Numbered from the stretch's first letter, positions 8,465-19,105 are shown. The stretch is DNA of 31,838 bases from Caulochytrium protostelioides (GCA_003615045.1 ML014314.1:1-31838); one strand, 5' to 3'. A program made the numbers and translations. Notes: generated by a model from the sequence alone, not told the origin.

Positions 8465-8662
8465 GCCCGCGTCTGGCGTGGTTCGCGATGTGATGGGTCC
8501 TAGACGTGAACCGCAGCACGTAGCCAACCTCCCACGTGGCACGAGATCGGCAGCAGAACAGCAAAAAAAAACCTCCCAGTCCAGCAAAAAAAGGGACCCT
8601 ATCGCCACGCAGCAAGGACTTCCATATAATAGAGATAGAGAGTCATAAAAAAAGGAAAAGCG
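8465..8662. other. Convergent intergenic between UBA4-like and PDI genes
   Basis: This 198-bp spacer must hold both transcript ends. It is AT-rich for this window, with A runs at about 8560-8592 and 8646-8652 and an ATATAATAGAGATAGAGAG stretch, suitable for 3' processing on both strands. No gene. Confidence 0.5.
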
Positions 8663-10885
8663 CTAGTCAGCCTTGGGGTCGTTGCGGACAGGGCGATAGT
8701 CGGCAGGTGTCGCGAGGCCGAGGCAGACAAAGAGCCCACCGCCGATAGCGAGCAGCATAAACAGCGTCATCCAGACGGGGTGGGTCGTGTACGCGTGAAC
8801 GACGGGCGCCATGGCGCGGGCAAAGCGGCGCAGCACGCGGTCTACGAACGACCCCGTCGACTTGCCCGGGACCTTGCCGACGAGGACATCGGTCAAGGCC
8901 TGCATCAGCGGATCCGTCGGCGCGCCGAGGCTACCGAGGCGGTCGACGAGGTCGGTGCCGTCGGCGTCGACGTCCCAATAAGCGTCGGCGTGCGGATCAC
9001 CGACAAGCAGCCGCGGCAGCTCGTGCGTCTGGAAGCCGTAGACGCGGGAGATGTAGTTGGACCAGTTGGCGCCGTCGATGGTGGTGAACATGACGGGGCG
9101 CAGCGAAGGGGTGCCCGCGCGGTGGGTGTCGGTGTCGACGGCCTGCTGGCGCGCATTCCAGGCCTGCGCGTGCTCGCGCAGCCGCTTCACCATCGTCGCC
9201 GACTCGGGCTTCATCATGTTGAAGATGCCCAGCACGACGAGGCGGTCGCCGCCCAGGATCTCGTTGGAGTTGCCGCTGTGCAGCTCCACCACCAGCGGGT
9301 GGCGGTGCTGCTGGACCCACTCGTTCAGGGCGATCTGGTCGCCGCGGTCCTTGGTGAGGAGGCCGGTGTAGGGCACGACGACGCGGCCGTGCTCGCGGCT
9401 AACCACGAGTCGCGGCGCATGCGGGTCCTGGCTCGCCAGCGGGGCGGGCATGGCCTTCATCACGCGCTCCCGGGCCCCGGCGTCCGGGCAGACGACGACC
9501 GTCACGTGGGAGTGATAGCGGATTGTCGTCGCCAGCAGCGCCCCCAGCATTGTCTCTGCCTCAGCGGCGGGCGCGCCGTTCACCAGGAACACAAACACGA
9601 CTTCCTCCTTCTGCTGGAGCTGCTGCAGACGGGCGGCATCAACGGCTTCGAAGGGGACGCGGTGCTGCTGCTTGGCCCACTGGGTCATCGAGCGGACGCT
9701 GCGGTCGCCGTTGTACTCGGTCTCCAAACCGGCGGCCTGGTTGATGTACTTGAGGGTCGGGTAGCCGCGGATGGCGTAGTTGTTGCACGCGTTCGGGTTG
9801 ACCGTGCACTCGATCTTGCCGACGTTGACCTGCTGCAGCAGCTCGGGGCCGAGGCGTTCCCAGACGGGCGCGAGGTGCTGGCAGTGGCCGCACCAGCTGG
9901 CGTGGAACATGATGAACCAGGGGCCCTTGTCGAGCTGCGCCGCGAAGTCCTGCTCGAACATCTCGACCACAATGCCGTCGGGGTTCGGCACGACGCGCGG
10001 CTTGGCGGCGTCGCGGGCGAGCGCCGTCCACGCCGCCACGTCGGAGGCCACCTGCGCCGTGCTCGCGGTCGCATCGACGTCGTCGGCCACGGCCTCCACA
10101 GCCGCCGCGGCGCTCAACACGCCGGCGGCTGCGGAGATGTCGGCGTCATCAGCGACGTGCCGGTCCTCGCCCGGGTACGACGAGGCGTCGCCGGTCGTGT
10201 GCATGCTGTCGGTGACCTTCGAGTTAAATGCCTTGATCTGCTGGAGGATCCAGTCGTAGAACCCGTCCGTGGGGGCATCGAGGTTTTCGTACTCGCGGAT
10301 AAACGCGCCGCGGTGGTAGAGCCGGATCGACGGGTAGAGCTGGACGTTCTGCTCCTGGCACAGAGACTCGTAGTGCTCGCAGAGGACCTTGCCCAGCCGG
10401 AGGGGCGTGCGGGCCTGGTTGGCCTTGACGCGGCGCTGCGCATCGAGCCACTTGGGCGTGAACTTCTGGCAGTGACCGCACCATGAGACGCCGTAGAAGA
10501 CGAGCCACGTGCCGCTGCCGATGACCTCTGCGAGCGACGCGTTGTCGGCGAGCCGGCCCTGCTCGAACGTGAGCATGTCCACGTGCTTCTCGGCCTCCAC
10601 GTAGTCGTTATACCACGGGCCGTGCTTCTTTTTCTTGGGCGCCGCGTTGGCGTCGGCAAGCGGCGACGCGTCCGCCGCGTGCGGAGCGGTGGCGTTCGGC
10701 GCGGCCGCGGGATTGATCTCGGCCGCGACCGAGCGGTCCGAGATCACCTCGTCCGCTGCCACGCGCGTCGGCGCGAGGCAGAGCCCCACGACCATCAGGG
10801 CGGCCAGGGCCATAGCCAACGCCGCGTTGAGGCGCGCGAACCGCCGGCACACGCCGGACGCGCGTGACGCGACGTGTCGCGCCAT
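8663..10885 (-). CDS. Membrane-bound protein disulfide isomerase, EPS1/TMX-like
   Basis: This is a thiol-disulfide oxidoreductase of the ER membrane acting on secretory proteins. The chosen ATG at 10885 gives 740 residues and starts a signal peptide: an Arg-rich head then a hydrophobic core (ALAMALAALMVVGLCLAP) ending near VAADE. The open frame extends 106 codons further upstream, but that part reads through an 8-bp repeat and lacks protein character. Two thioredoxin domains carry WCGHC active sites (Cys136/Cys139 and Cys332/Cys335), each in a typical WLVFYGVSWCGHC or WFIMFHASWCGHC strand. An acidic Ala-rich linker (about 215-290) separates them. The next 300 residues look thioredoxin-like without CXXC. 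A membrane segment at about 705-726 precedes a short tail ending NDPKAD, with no KDEL. Yeast Eps1 has this overall design, but a TMX3-type relation is also possible. It converges with the UBA4-like gene; the two stops are about 200 bp apart. Confidence 0.88.
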   Translation of the reverse strand: MARHVASRASGVCRRFARLNAALAMALAALMVVGLCLAPTRVAADEVISDRSVAAEINPAAAPNATAPHAADASPLADANAAPKKKKHGPWYNDYVEAEKHVDMLTFEQGRLADNASLAEVIGSGTWLVFYGVSWCGHCQKFTPKWLDAQRRVKANQARTPLRLGKVLCEHYESLCQEQNVQLYPSIRLYHRGAFIREYENLDAPTDGFYDWILQQIKAFNSKVTDSMHTTGDASSYPGEDRHVADDADISAAAGVLSAAAAVEAVADDVDATASTAQVASDVAAWTALARDAAKPRVVPNPDGIVVEMFEQDFAAQLDKGPWFIMFHASWCGHCQHLAPVWERLGPELLQQVNVGKIECTVNPNACNNYAIRGYPTLKYINQAAGLETEYNGDRSVRSMTQWAKQQHRVPFEAVDAARLQQLQQKEEVVFVFLVNGAPAAEAETMLGALLATTIRYHSHVTVVVCPDAGARERVMKAMPAPLASQDPHAPRLVVSREHGRVVVPYTGLLTKDRGDQIALNEWVQQHRHPLVVELHSGNSNEILGGDRLVVLGIFNMMKPESATMVKRLREHAQAWNARQQAVDTDTHRAGTPSLRPVMFTTIDGANWSNYISRVYGFQTHELPRLLVGDPHADAYWDVDADGTDLVDRLGSLGAPTDPLMQALTDVLVGKVPGKSTGSFVDRVLRRFARAMAPVVHAYTTHPVWMTLFMLLAIGGGLFVCLGLATPADYRPVRNDPKAD

Positions 10886-10932
10886 CGTGCGGCGGCCGTC
10901 AGGTATCAGGAGAAATGAAACGGACGATCCGA

Positions 10933-10980
10933 TGCGAGAATGCGAGAATACGAGAATGCGAGAATGCGAGAATGCAAGAG
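10933..10980. repeat. 8-bp tandem repeat (TGCGAGAA)n, six units
   Basis: Six consecutive 8-bp units, two of them with changes, end 48 bp upstream of the PDI start codon, that is in its 5' leader or core promoter. In the upstream-extended frame this gives an (HSRIL/AFS)-like peptide, which argues against that longer start. Confidence 0.9.
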
Positions 10981-11270
10981 TGCGGTCGTGCGATGGGACT
11001 GGTCGCCGACACGCCATGCAACGAGGATCGGAGACGACGGGGGACATCCAACGCGACGTTCCTAGGATGGCAGACGACAGCGCCCGTGCTCCCCTCCCTC
11101 GGTGCGACCCATGGATCGGCGGGCCGCGATGCCGGGCGCTTGTCCCTCGCGGTGCCTTTTGCCGCGTGGCCGCGAAGCGTCGTATCGGATCAAGGATGAT
11201 CATCGAGCCCGGAGCCGCATGTGCAGGTCACTCGGCGTTGCCGCCCTGGTTGCTGCGCAACCACCGGGCT

Positions 11271-11318
11271 GGCCGATGCGGGCCGATGCAGGCCGATGCA
11301 GGCGTTACTGGCGTTACT
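11271..11318. repeat. GGCCGATGCR x3 then GGCGTTACT x2
   Basis: Three 10-bp units (11271-11300) are followed directly by two 9-bp units (11301-11318). The compound repeat is non-coding and lies between the divergent PDI and guanine deaminase genes. Confidence 0.85.
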
Positions 11319-11981
11319 GGCCCTGCTGGCTTTGCTAGCCCGACAAGGCCTGCTGCGCCCCCTTTGCGTCGCGGACCGCGCCGCCGGAGCGCTCCCCGGG
11401 ACGGGGGGTCGCCGCGGCCGTTGTCTTGCGAGCGGTGTGCGATCGCCGTCGCGCCGCCACCGCCACCTGCCGATCGACGCGCATTCATGGCGTCCAATCT
11501 CCGGATGTCTCGTCCGCACGCGCCGGCGCGCCGCTTAGGGGTGCCCAGCGCCGCGGCGTGGGCGATGGGCGATCGTGGGCTCCGCACGCCGCCCGGCGAG
11601 CCGCAGCGTGGCGATCTCGCGGTGGCCAACGCCGGCCTCCCGCGATGGCGGCAGCGACGCCGAGCGTCGTGGCGGCCGCAACGGCAATGCGGATGCGCAC
11701 TCCGGAAAGGGGCAGCAGTATCAATTGCGTCGACCGCTCAGGCCGATTGTCGGCCGGAGTGAGGATACGACTCAGGCGATCCTCGAGATCATCTGCCGAA
11801 CGGCGTGAGCCATGGCAGCTCAGGCTTCCGACAAGACATCCGCTCTCGCCGGCGGCTCCCCCCCTGACGCAGGTACCGCGCACGCGACTCGTTCCCGACG
11901 GAAACCTTCCGTCGGTTTCGCCCCTTTCCGCGCCGCATACGATTGCTGCTGCTGCCTTCGGCTGTCTTCAGCAGCTTACCG

Positions 11982-11996
11982 CCCCCCCCCCCCCCC
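11982..11996. repeat. C15 homopolymer
   Basis: Fifteen uninterrupted cytosines lie 31 bp upstream of the guanine deaminase ATG chosen here. At this length the frame opened by an ATG at 11812 reads through into the enzyme as a Pro run; a one-base length change would close it. Confidence 0.95.
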
Positions 11997-12027
11997 GGCG
12001 CATACCCCCGCATCCGAGATTCACGCG

Positions 12028-13635
12028 ATGCCGTATGACCCGACGGCGCCGTGGGCCCACGTGTACGTGGGCACCACCATCCATGCGCCGCGCTTGGGCG
12101 AGCTCGCCATCCACCCGCTGTCGCTGATGGTCGTCAACGTCGCCGGCTACATCGCCCGCTACGACACCGACGTCGACAGCCTCCGCGATGGCGCGGATGT
12201 CGCGGACTATGTCGCGCAGGTGCTCGCGGAAGCGCCCGCGGGCCGCCGCCCGGCGGTGCACCACCTCGCGCCGAGCCAGTTCCTCGCGCCCGGGTTCATC
12301 GATGCGCATTTGCATGCGCCGCAGTACGTCTTCACGGGGACCGGGTACGACCAGCCGCTGCTCACGTGGCTGACGACGTCGACGTTCCCGCGCGAGGCCG
12401 AGTTCAGCGACGTGGCGCATGCGCGCGAGGCCTACAGCGCCGTGGTGCGGCGCACGTTGCAGAGCGGCACGACGACCGCCGTGTACTACGGCACGATCCA
12501 CGCGCCGGCGAACCGCATCCTCGTCGACGCCGTCTGGCGCCACGGCCAGCGCGCCCTCGTCGGCGCGGTCAGCATGGACCGCCACGCCCCAGACGGCTAT
12601 GTGCAGCCGAGCGTCGCGGCCGCGGTGGACGTCACGCGCGAGACCCTGGCGGCCTGCGCGGCCGCGACGCGGCGTTGCTCGGCGTCGGCGTCAGAGACCG
12701 ACCACGTGGACCGCGTCCGCGGCTGCGTGACGCCGCGCTTTGCCCCGAGCTGCACGGACGCCCTGCTGCGCGCGCTGGGCGACCTGGCGGCCACCGGAGG
12801 GGACAGCGTCGAGGCGCACGTGACGGACCCGGCGACGCCGTCGTCGGAGCCAAGACGCTTGCCCATCCAGACGCATCTCGCCGAGACGCGCGACGAGATC
12901 GCGTGGGTCGCGTCGCTGTTCCCCGAAGCGCAGGACTACACGGACGTGTACGCGCGCGCCGGACTGCTCGGCGCGACGACGATCCTCGGGCACGGCATCC
13001 ACCTCGCGGACCGCGAGCTGCGCGCGATCCGCGCCGCGGGCGCCCACATCGCGCACTGCCCCGCCAGCAACTTCGCGCTCGGATCCGGTGTCTGCGACGT
13101 GCGGCGCCTGCTGCGCGCCGGCGTCTCGGTCGCGCTCGGCACCGACGTCGCCGGCGGGTCCAGCCCGCACGTGCTCGACGCGATGCGGAACGCCCTCACG
13201 GCCAGCAAGGTCTGCGCGATGCTGGCGCGCGGCGTGCTGGCCGCAGCCAGCGACGGTGACGGCGGCCCCGTGCCCACCGAGCCGCCGCCGTCGCCCGCCG
13301 CGCCGTACGCGCCGCTCACCGTCGCCGAGGTCGTCTACCTCGCGACCCGCGGCGGCGCCCGCGCCGTCGGCCACGCCGACGACCTCGGCTACTTTGGGCC
13401 CGGGTGCCGCTTCGATGCGCTGCGCGTGGACCTTGCCGTCGGCGCGTTCGTGCCGGCGCCGACGACGTCGCCGCCACCGCCGGCAGGCCACGCGCACGCC
13501 TTCGCCTGGGTCCCGCGGTTCCCGCACGATACGCTCCGTGACCTCTTCGAGAAGTGGATCTATCTAGGGGACGACCGCCAGATCCAGGCCGTCTGGGTCC
13601 AGGGCGAGCAGGTGGTGCCTATGCCGGCGCCCTGA
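12028..13635 (+). CDS. GUD1: Guanine deaminase
   Basis: This cytosolic zinc hydrolase of the amidohydrolase superfamily turns guanine into xanthine and ammonia in purine catabolism. Signatures in order: PGFIDAHLHAPQY with zinc ligands His94 and His96; TGTGYDQPLLTWL and TFPREAEF, typical of guanine deaminases; QTHLAETRDEI (His283); ILGHGIHL (His322, His325); HCPASNFALGSG; and GTDVAGG (Asp373). The protein is 535 residues against 489 in yeast Gud1 and 454 in human; the excess is in loops, for example a Pro/Ser-rich insertion at about 408-425 and a Pro-rich one near 475-490. I prefer ATG 12028 because the domain starts within 15 residues of it. An in-frame ATG at 11812 would add 72 residues, including CCCC and a Pro run from the C15 tract, that look unlike protein. 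It converges with LCB1; the stops are 256 bp apart. Confidence 0.94.
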   Translation: MPYDPTAPWAHVYVGTTIHAPRLGELAIHPLSLMVVNVAGYIARYDTDVDSLRDGADVADYVAQVLAEAPAGRRPAVHHLAPSQFLAPGFIDAHLHAPQYVFTGTGYDQPLLTWLTTSTFPREAEFSDVAHAREAYSAVVRRTLQSGTTTAVYYGTIHAPANRILVDAVWRHGQRALVGAVSMDRHAPDGYVQPSVAAAVDVTRETLAACAAATRRCSASASETDHVDRVRGCVTPRFAPSCTDALLRALGDLAATGGDSVEAHVTDPATPSSEPRRLPIQTHLAETRDEIAWVASLFPEAQDYTDVYARAGLLGATTILGHGIHLADRELRAIRAAGAHIAHCPASNFALGSGVCDVRRLLRAGVSVALGTDVAGGSSPHVLDAMRNALTASKVCAMLARGVLAAASDGDGGPVPTEPPPSPAAPYAPLTVAEVVYLATRGGARAVGHADDLGYFGPGCRFDALRVDLAVGAFVPAPTTSPPPPAGHAHAFAWVPRFPHDTLRDLFEKWIYLGDDRQIQAVWVQGEQVVPMPAP

Positions 13636-13701
13636 CGACGACGGCCCACGGCGATCGACGGCGACCGACGGTCGGCTGGAGTGCACCTGAGACGCGCAGC
13701 C

Positions 13702-13729
13702 TCTCTATCGAGAGATATCTAGATAGAGA
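13702..13729. terminator. Inverted repeat in shared 3' region
   Basis: TCTCTATC (13702-13709) and GATAGAGA (13722-13729) are perfect 8-base complements around a 12-nt spacer, 66 bp after the guanine deaminase stop and on the far side of the LCB1 stop. Being symmetrical it would form in both transcripts. A role in 3' end formation is a guess. Confidence 0.35.
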
Positions 13730-13891
13730 TATACCAAAAGCAAAGGCGGGTCATGAGATTAAAGGGGTATCGATACACAGGAAACCTCCAGCGCGAGGAG
13801 GGCGGGACGGCGGCCGCGGCACCGGTCGTTCGGGACATGCGACACGGCGGGAGGCCGGCGGTGCACCGGCAGCAGGAACGAACCGCCGCCA

Positions 13892-15487
13892 TTATTTCTT
13901 GGTCTTGAGGCTCTTGCGCAGGGCGTCGCGGAGCACGGTGGCGGCGCGCTCGCACTCCTTCTTGGTGAAGCCGGCGCTGACGGTCAAGCGGATGGACGGG
14001 TGGGGCGGCTTGATCTCCTGGCTGCGGATGTATTTGGCGCGGGTGAAGACATAGCCCTCGCGGATGGCGGCGTCGACGGCGTCCTGCAGGATGACCTCGC
14101 TTTCCTCGACGTCGTAGACGTCCTCGCGCAGCCGGACGTGGATGATGGGGCTGACGTTGTCGCCGGCGGCGGCCTCCGTCTCGAGCGTCACGCCCTCCAG
14201 GGGCTTGGCGAGCACCGCATGCACGGCGGCGATGTTCTGCTGGAGCGTCGTCAGCAGCTCCGGCTGGTGGTCAAGGATGCGGAGGGCCTCGAGGGCGCTG
14301 ACGGCGAGCAGCGACGGCAGCGACGCGGAGAAGGTATAGGAGAGCCCCGAGAGGCGCTGGTGCTCGACGATCTCGCGGCTGCCGGCGCAGAAGCCGCCGG
14401 ACGCGGCGAGCGCGTTGCAGAGCGAGCCGACCATGATGTCGACGCGCGACGGGTCGAGGTCCCAGAACTCGGCGGCGCCGCGGCCGCGCGCGCCGAGCAC
14501 GCCGAAGGAGAAGCTCTCGTCGAGGATGAGCCGGTACTTGTACGCGTCGCTGAGGTCGCAGATCGCGGGCAGCGGCGCGACGTCGCCCGAGTTGCAGAAG
14601 AGGCCCTCGGTGACGATGAACTTGCGCGGCAGCAGGCGTTTGCGGTTCTTGGGCGAGCTCTCCTCGCGGGCAATGTCGCGGAGCACGCGCTCGAGGTCGG
14701 CGGTGTCGTTGTGCTGGAACCAGTAGACGCGGGAGCGGCTGAGGATGACGCCCTGCTGGATCGCGAAGGAGACGCCGTTGTCGACGACGAGGATGTCGCC
14801 GCGCTTGCTGAACGCCGGGATCACGCTCGAGATCGTCGAGAAGCCCTGCGAGTAGATGATGGCGTGCTCGCGGCCCACGTAGGCGGCGAGGGCGTTCTCG
14901 AGCTCCATGTGGACGTCGAGCGTGCCGTAGAACCCGGGCGGCCCGCACGTGCCGACGCCGTACGTGTGCAGCGCCTCGATCGCCTTCTCCTTGATGGTCT
15001 CGTGGTTCAGCAGCCCCAGGAAGTTGTACGACGCAAAGTTGGCAACCTGCTTGCCGTCGATGAGCTTTGTGCGCAGGCCCTGGCTCGCGAGCAGCACCGG
15101 GATGTGGTCCAGCTCCCACTTCGCGGCGTCGTCCGGCGGCGGCACGAGCGGCTCGGGCTCCCACTCGTCAATCAGCTCCTGGATCTCGTGCGGCTTCAGA
15201 TCGAGCTTCTGCGGCTGCCCGGGGGCGCGGTTCTTCTTGCGCAAGACGTACCAGCCCATGAAGATGAGCACGACCACCTCGAGCAGCGTGCGGAACGGGT
15301 CGTTCTGGTGACTGCGCTTGATGTACGACCAGATAAACGAGCCGCCGGGCACCGCGTGCCACACGTCGTGGACGACCGTCATTGTGGTGTTGACCACGAC
15401 AAAGATCGAATTCGCCAGCTCCTTCGCCGCATCATTGACCATCGGCGGTGCCAGGTTGCCGGCAACCTTGTTCAGCGTCGTCGCCAT
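13892..15487 (-). CDS. LCB1: Serine palmitoyltransferase subunit 1
   Basis: With Lcb2 this protein forms the ER-membrane enzyme that condenses serine and palmitoyl-CoA into 3-ketosphinganine, the first step of sphingolipid synthesis. The 531 residues have a membrane segment near 75-90 (LLEVVVLIFMGWYVL) followed by basic residues, then the alpha-oxoamine synthase fold: NFASYNFLGLL, YGVGTCGPPGFYGTLDVHME, IYSQGFST, SKRGDI, QHNDTADLERVL, FIVTEGLF, DESFSFGVLGARGRG and QRLSGLSYTFSASLP. Where Lcb2 has the PLP lysine this protein reads GSLCNALAASGGF, without lysine, so it is Lcb1. Cys181 matches the human SPTLC1 Cys133 mutated in sensory neuropathy; the next variable position is Pro here, Arg in human and Ala in yeast. 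The start is the first ATG after a GA repeat; the frame continues upstream only as a repeat-derived Ser/Leu/Phe stretch without an in-frame ATG. A three-codon uORF lies at 15559-15570. Confidence 0.95.
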   Translation of the reverse strand: MATTLNKVAGNLAPPMVNDAAKELANSIFVVVNTTMTVVHDVWHAVPGGSFIWSYIKRSHQNDPFRTLLEVVVLIFMGWYVLRKKNRAPGQPQKLDLKPHEIQELIDEWEPEPLVPPPDDAAKWELDHIPVLLASQGLRTKLIDGKQVANFASYNFLGLLNHETIKEKAIEALHTYGVGTCGPPGFYGTLDVHMELENALAAYVGREHAIIYSQGFSTISSVIPAFSKRGDILVVDNGVSFAIQQGVILSRSRVYWFQHNDTADLERVLRDIAREESSPKNRKRLLPRKFIVTEGLFCNSGDVAPLPAICDLSDAYKYRLILDESFSFGVLGARGRGAAEFWDLDPSRVDIMVGSLCNALAASGGFCAGSREIVEHQRLSGLSYTFSASLPSLLAVSALEALRILDHQPELLTTLQQNIAAVHAVLAKPLEGVTLETEAAAGDNVSPIIHVRLREDVYDVEESEVILQDAVDAAIREGYVFTRAKYIRSQEIKPPHPSIRLTVSAGFTKKECERAATVLRDALRKSLKTKK

Positions 15488-15537
15488 CCTGAGCGACTGA
15501 TGAAGAAAGGAAACGAAGCCAAGGAAAAGAAAAAAAA

Positions 15538-15555
15538 GAGAGAGAGAGAGAGAGA
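15538..15555. repeat. (GA)9 microsatellite
   Basis: A GA run, next to a purine-rich AAAAGAAAAAAAAG stretch, lies 50 bp upstream of the LCB1 start on the complementary strand, where it is a (CT)n-rich pyrimidine tract. Such tracts are common in fungal promoters and leaders. Confidence 0.9.
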
Positions 15556-18066
15556 TCGTCACAACTGCATTAAAAAAGAACAGGAGATCAGCCGGTAAGG
15601 ATCAGGAGACAAAAGGCCGGCCGCGGTGAGGATGGCGCGAGGTCGGGCGTCGGGCGGCGCGGCGTCACGTCAAGTCAAGACCCAACAGGAGCAGGACGGG
15701 AGCGCCGCTAACGCGCGTTGTGGCGAGCTGGCCTTGGCGATCGATGCCCGCGTCTCCGCCGGAACCGCCGGAACCGCCGCGACCGAGACCGCGTCGCTCG
15801 CGGCCACGACGGCTTTATCCGCGGCACCGGCACCGGCGGCGGCGGCGATACCGACGGCGTCACGCGGCCTCGAGACTGACGGCGGCGCCGCCAGCGGCGG
15901 CCCGAGCGAGCCATGGCGAGGCCTTGGGCGATCGCGCACGCCACCTACGGCGAAGCGGACCGGCGGAAGGGGGGAGAGGCCAGCGGCGGTTGCGGCGGGC
16001 GTGCACGGACGGGTATGCCGGAGCGGGAGGCGGGCGCGCCGCGCGGCCCCACGGCGAAGGGGCAGGGCGCCATCGCCGCCATCGACGCGACTGGGTAGTC
16101 TCCTGCCGCGAGGGCCGTTCCTGGACCGTGGAAACGACGCCGCTGCGGGGAACGCCATGCTGGCGAGCGGCGATGGCAACGGGTGTTCGCCCGCGGCGGC
16201 GGTCGCAGGAGCGAGAGCGCGCGGGCACCGGCCGCCGACTCGCCGCCGGAAGATTACCGAGCCTGCGCGGTGGCCGCGGCGTTATGTCCGAAACGAAGGC
16301 CCACCGGCGCGCGGGTCCGGACGGCCGTTCCGGACGAGACATCAGCCTTGGTCGCGCCTCTGCTTGGCGGCGGGACGCCGCGAAACGTCGGCACGACAGC
16401 GGCCCTGCCGCTGCTGGACACCGCCGGCGCGCGGATCATACGCGCGCATGGAATGAAGGCCGCGGGTCGTCGGACCCCCCACGTTACCGCGCAGCCGAGC
16501 CGTGCGACCGGCGAGCGGCGAGCGGCGAGCGGCGACCGGCACGACCGCGTGGACACAGCGTCGGGGAGAGATCCATGGCTCAGAAGATCGCGTCGACGGC
16601 CCGCCGTTCTGCCAATGCAGCCGGCTCCGGTGGCAACGTGTAATGCGAGTCATGCATGTCGTGCATGGATCTCTGTAGTAGCCTACGACGGAAGCCGTCT
16701 CGCTGCTTTTGCTGCTTTTCGCGAGATGGCCCTCGCCTTCACGGTGGTGTCGCCACAGGGGCCTCGTGGTCTATTCTGATTTCATCACAAACATCGCAAT
16801 CATCGCAATCATGCAAGGTCCATCAACATCTTGTACCTGAGAGCAAGGATCAAGCGAGTCGGATCGAGTAATGAGGCCGTCCTGAAGGTCGCACGTGGCA
16901 ACTGAAGCTGGGGTCGTCGTCAAGGTCACCGCCAGACGAGCACGTGGTCATGCCTCGATAGGTATGGCCTCTCAAGGGGCCGACCCCCATGTGGCGCTTC
17001 GAAGAGGCGTCGGCCCCGCATCTCTCGCGGCGCCGGCCATGCCCCGTGTCCCCCAGACAGTCCGACGAAAGTCCGACGGATCGGCCGATCGGCCATGGCA
17101 GCACGACCACCGCGGCCGTCTCGACCACGCGAGGTCTCCATCCAAGATCGGCGAAGCAGGCGTCGTCAACGCCCATAGCGGCTGCAACGGACAGGGTCTT
17201 GTGTCATGCAGCCGCAGCGTCAAGCTGAAATGGCGGATTGAGCAGCCGTTGAGCCCTCGCGACACCGCATCGACAAAGGAAAAATAAATCCTCTCAGGGA
17301 CACGTCACCTTGGTTCCGATGATCCTGCAGTTGAAAAGATAAGGACCGCAGCTGGGATGGCATCTGCTATCCGCCGTCCACTATCCGCCGACCACCAGCC
17401 GATGTCTTCGAGCCCTCTGGGCAATTGACGTGGACGCCGCCAGAGCATCGATTGCGGCCAGCGCAGCCTCGGGCGACCCGCCCAGCCAGGCAGTCCATCG
17501 CGGTTGACATCCTGTCGTGGCCGCGGCCCGAGTGGGTCCGGCGCGGCGGGCCAGGATATCACGGCAAAGTCGAGACCCTGTCGGGGACGACATGCAGTAC
17601 GCGCCTGCGGCATTCCCGGCGTGGCCATGCCTACGGTACGGCGGCACAGCGTCGGCCCGCCACCATCCGCGGTGCTGCGTGGAGGACCATGTCTGGCGTG
17701 ACACCCGCACCGGGGTCGATCAGTTGCAGCAGATGAGTTGCAACAGTGGCGCAGAGATGCAGAGATGCATGAGATGAAGCATGGTCACGATGCAAGGGTC
17801 CGTAGGCCATCATCGCCATCCGGAAGCATCGTAGCTATCGGCGTTGAAGCGATTCATTTCACATCATCGGTCTCCAGGCATCACCCGGCCGGCCCCTCCT
17901 CCCGATCGGCGATCCATTCCCTCGTTGCGAAACGTCTTTGATATCGGCCCGCCAAGGGCCCGAGCATCCCACTGCGTGCATCAATTCCCCGTTCTGTCTC
18001 TGATCCTCCTTTGGATCCCATCCGCCTCGCGCATCACCCGCCCGCCTGCTGGCTGTCGCCGCCGCC
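15556..18066. other. Large divergent intergenic region, LCB1 to Sel1-repeat gene
   Basis: About 2.5 kb contain no gene I can support. From 15600 to 16600 the GC is so high that several frames stay open for 150-300 codons, but the translations are Arg/Ala/Pro mixtures without motifs. From 16600 to 18000 composition is more balanced and stops are frequent in all frames. A small, intron-containing or non-coding gene cannot be ruled out by eye. No tRNA arms were recognised. Confidence 0.5.
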
Positions 18067-19105
18067 ATGGGCCTTTTCACGCCGCGGACCAAGGACGCCG
18101 TGACGGCCGAGGGGCTGCTCGTCGCCGCCGGCAAGCTCGCCGCGTCGGTGGCCGTGCCGCTTCGTCACGCGCCGGACCCGCACCAGACGCTGCCGAAGGC
18201 CGCCCGAGCCCACGCCAAAGCGGCGGTGCTCGCCGTCCCGGCGCCTGCCACGCCCGCCGCCAAGCACCCGCCCGCCGGCGCGGACCCGGCGCGCACGCCG
18301 CAGAGCGCCATCGCCAAGACGGCGGCGGCGACGCCGATCCCTGCGGCTGCACCGCACGCGCCGACCGGCCCGCCGTGCCGGCACCGACCGACCGCGGACG
18401 GCGGCGGCGGCCACGCCGGCGTGCCGTGGGTGCCCGTGGCGCAAGAGCCGGACGCCGCCGACGCGGGCCCGGCGGGCGGGTCGCCGCGGAAGCGCCCGTC
18501 GCTGCTGCTGAGCGGCGCGGTCGGCGTCGCGCTGCGGGACGACGAGCTGCCGGTCGGCATCGACGGCGAGGGCCGGCCCGTGCTACCGCTGCCGCCGCCG
18601 CCCGCGAGCGTGCTCGCCGCCGCGCCGCCCGTTCCCGCCGCCGTCGACCCGCACGACCCCCTCGTCGTCGCCATCTACTACCACGAGCACGTCGCCGACC
18701 TCCGCCTCGCGACGTACTACTTCTCGGTCGCCGCGGCGATGCGCCACCCGGTCGGCTTGTTCCTGTACGCGATGAGCCTGCGCCACGGCTGGGGCGTCCG
18801 TCGCAACGAGCGCGCCGCCGTCGTCCTGCTGCAGCGCGCCGCTGAGCGCGCCGTCCGCGACCTCATGGCCCGGTCGCCGCCGGCCGCCGCCGGCCGCCGC
18901 GCACCGACATCGCGGGGCTCCGCGGCCTCGAGCACGGCGCGGGGCGCCTCTGATCCGGCCGCTCCCGCGGCTGCTGGGGCGCAGGAGACGGTGGCGCCGT
19001 CCGAGCGCGACTCGGCGTCGGCCGATGCCGCCACGCATGCGGCGCACGTGATGCTGGGCGTTCCTGGGGCGCGCGACACGCTCCTGCGGATGGGCCACGT
19101 GGGTT

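Larger units (their letters stand above)
10886..12027. other. Divergent intergenic, PDI and guanine deaminase promoters
   Basis: Head-to-head genes are separated by 1.14 kb. It contains an 8-bp repeat close to the PDI start, a 9-10-bp repeat near its middle and a C15 tract close to the deaminase start (each listed). Long overlapping ORFs on both strands here are Arg/Pro/Ala-rich with no recognisable motif. Confidence 0.6.

Noticed and set aside
8780-10486. A 568-codon plus-strand ORF antisense to the PDI gene, and similar long antisense ORFs over CPA1, UBA4, LCB1, the oxidase and HDAC
   Set aside because: Mirror frames of GC-rich coding DNA; the opposite strand carries unmistakable family motifs in each case.
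15626-16643. Plus-strand ORFs of 276 and 307 codons after LCB1
   Set aside because: Arg/Pro/Ala composition, mutual overlap in different frames and no motif; judged compositional.
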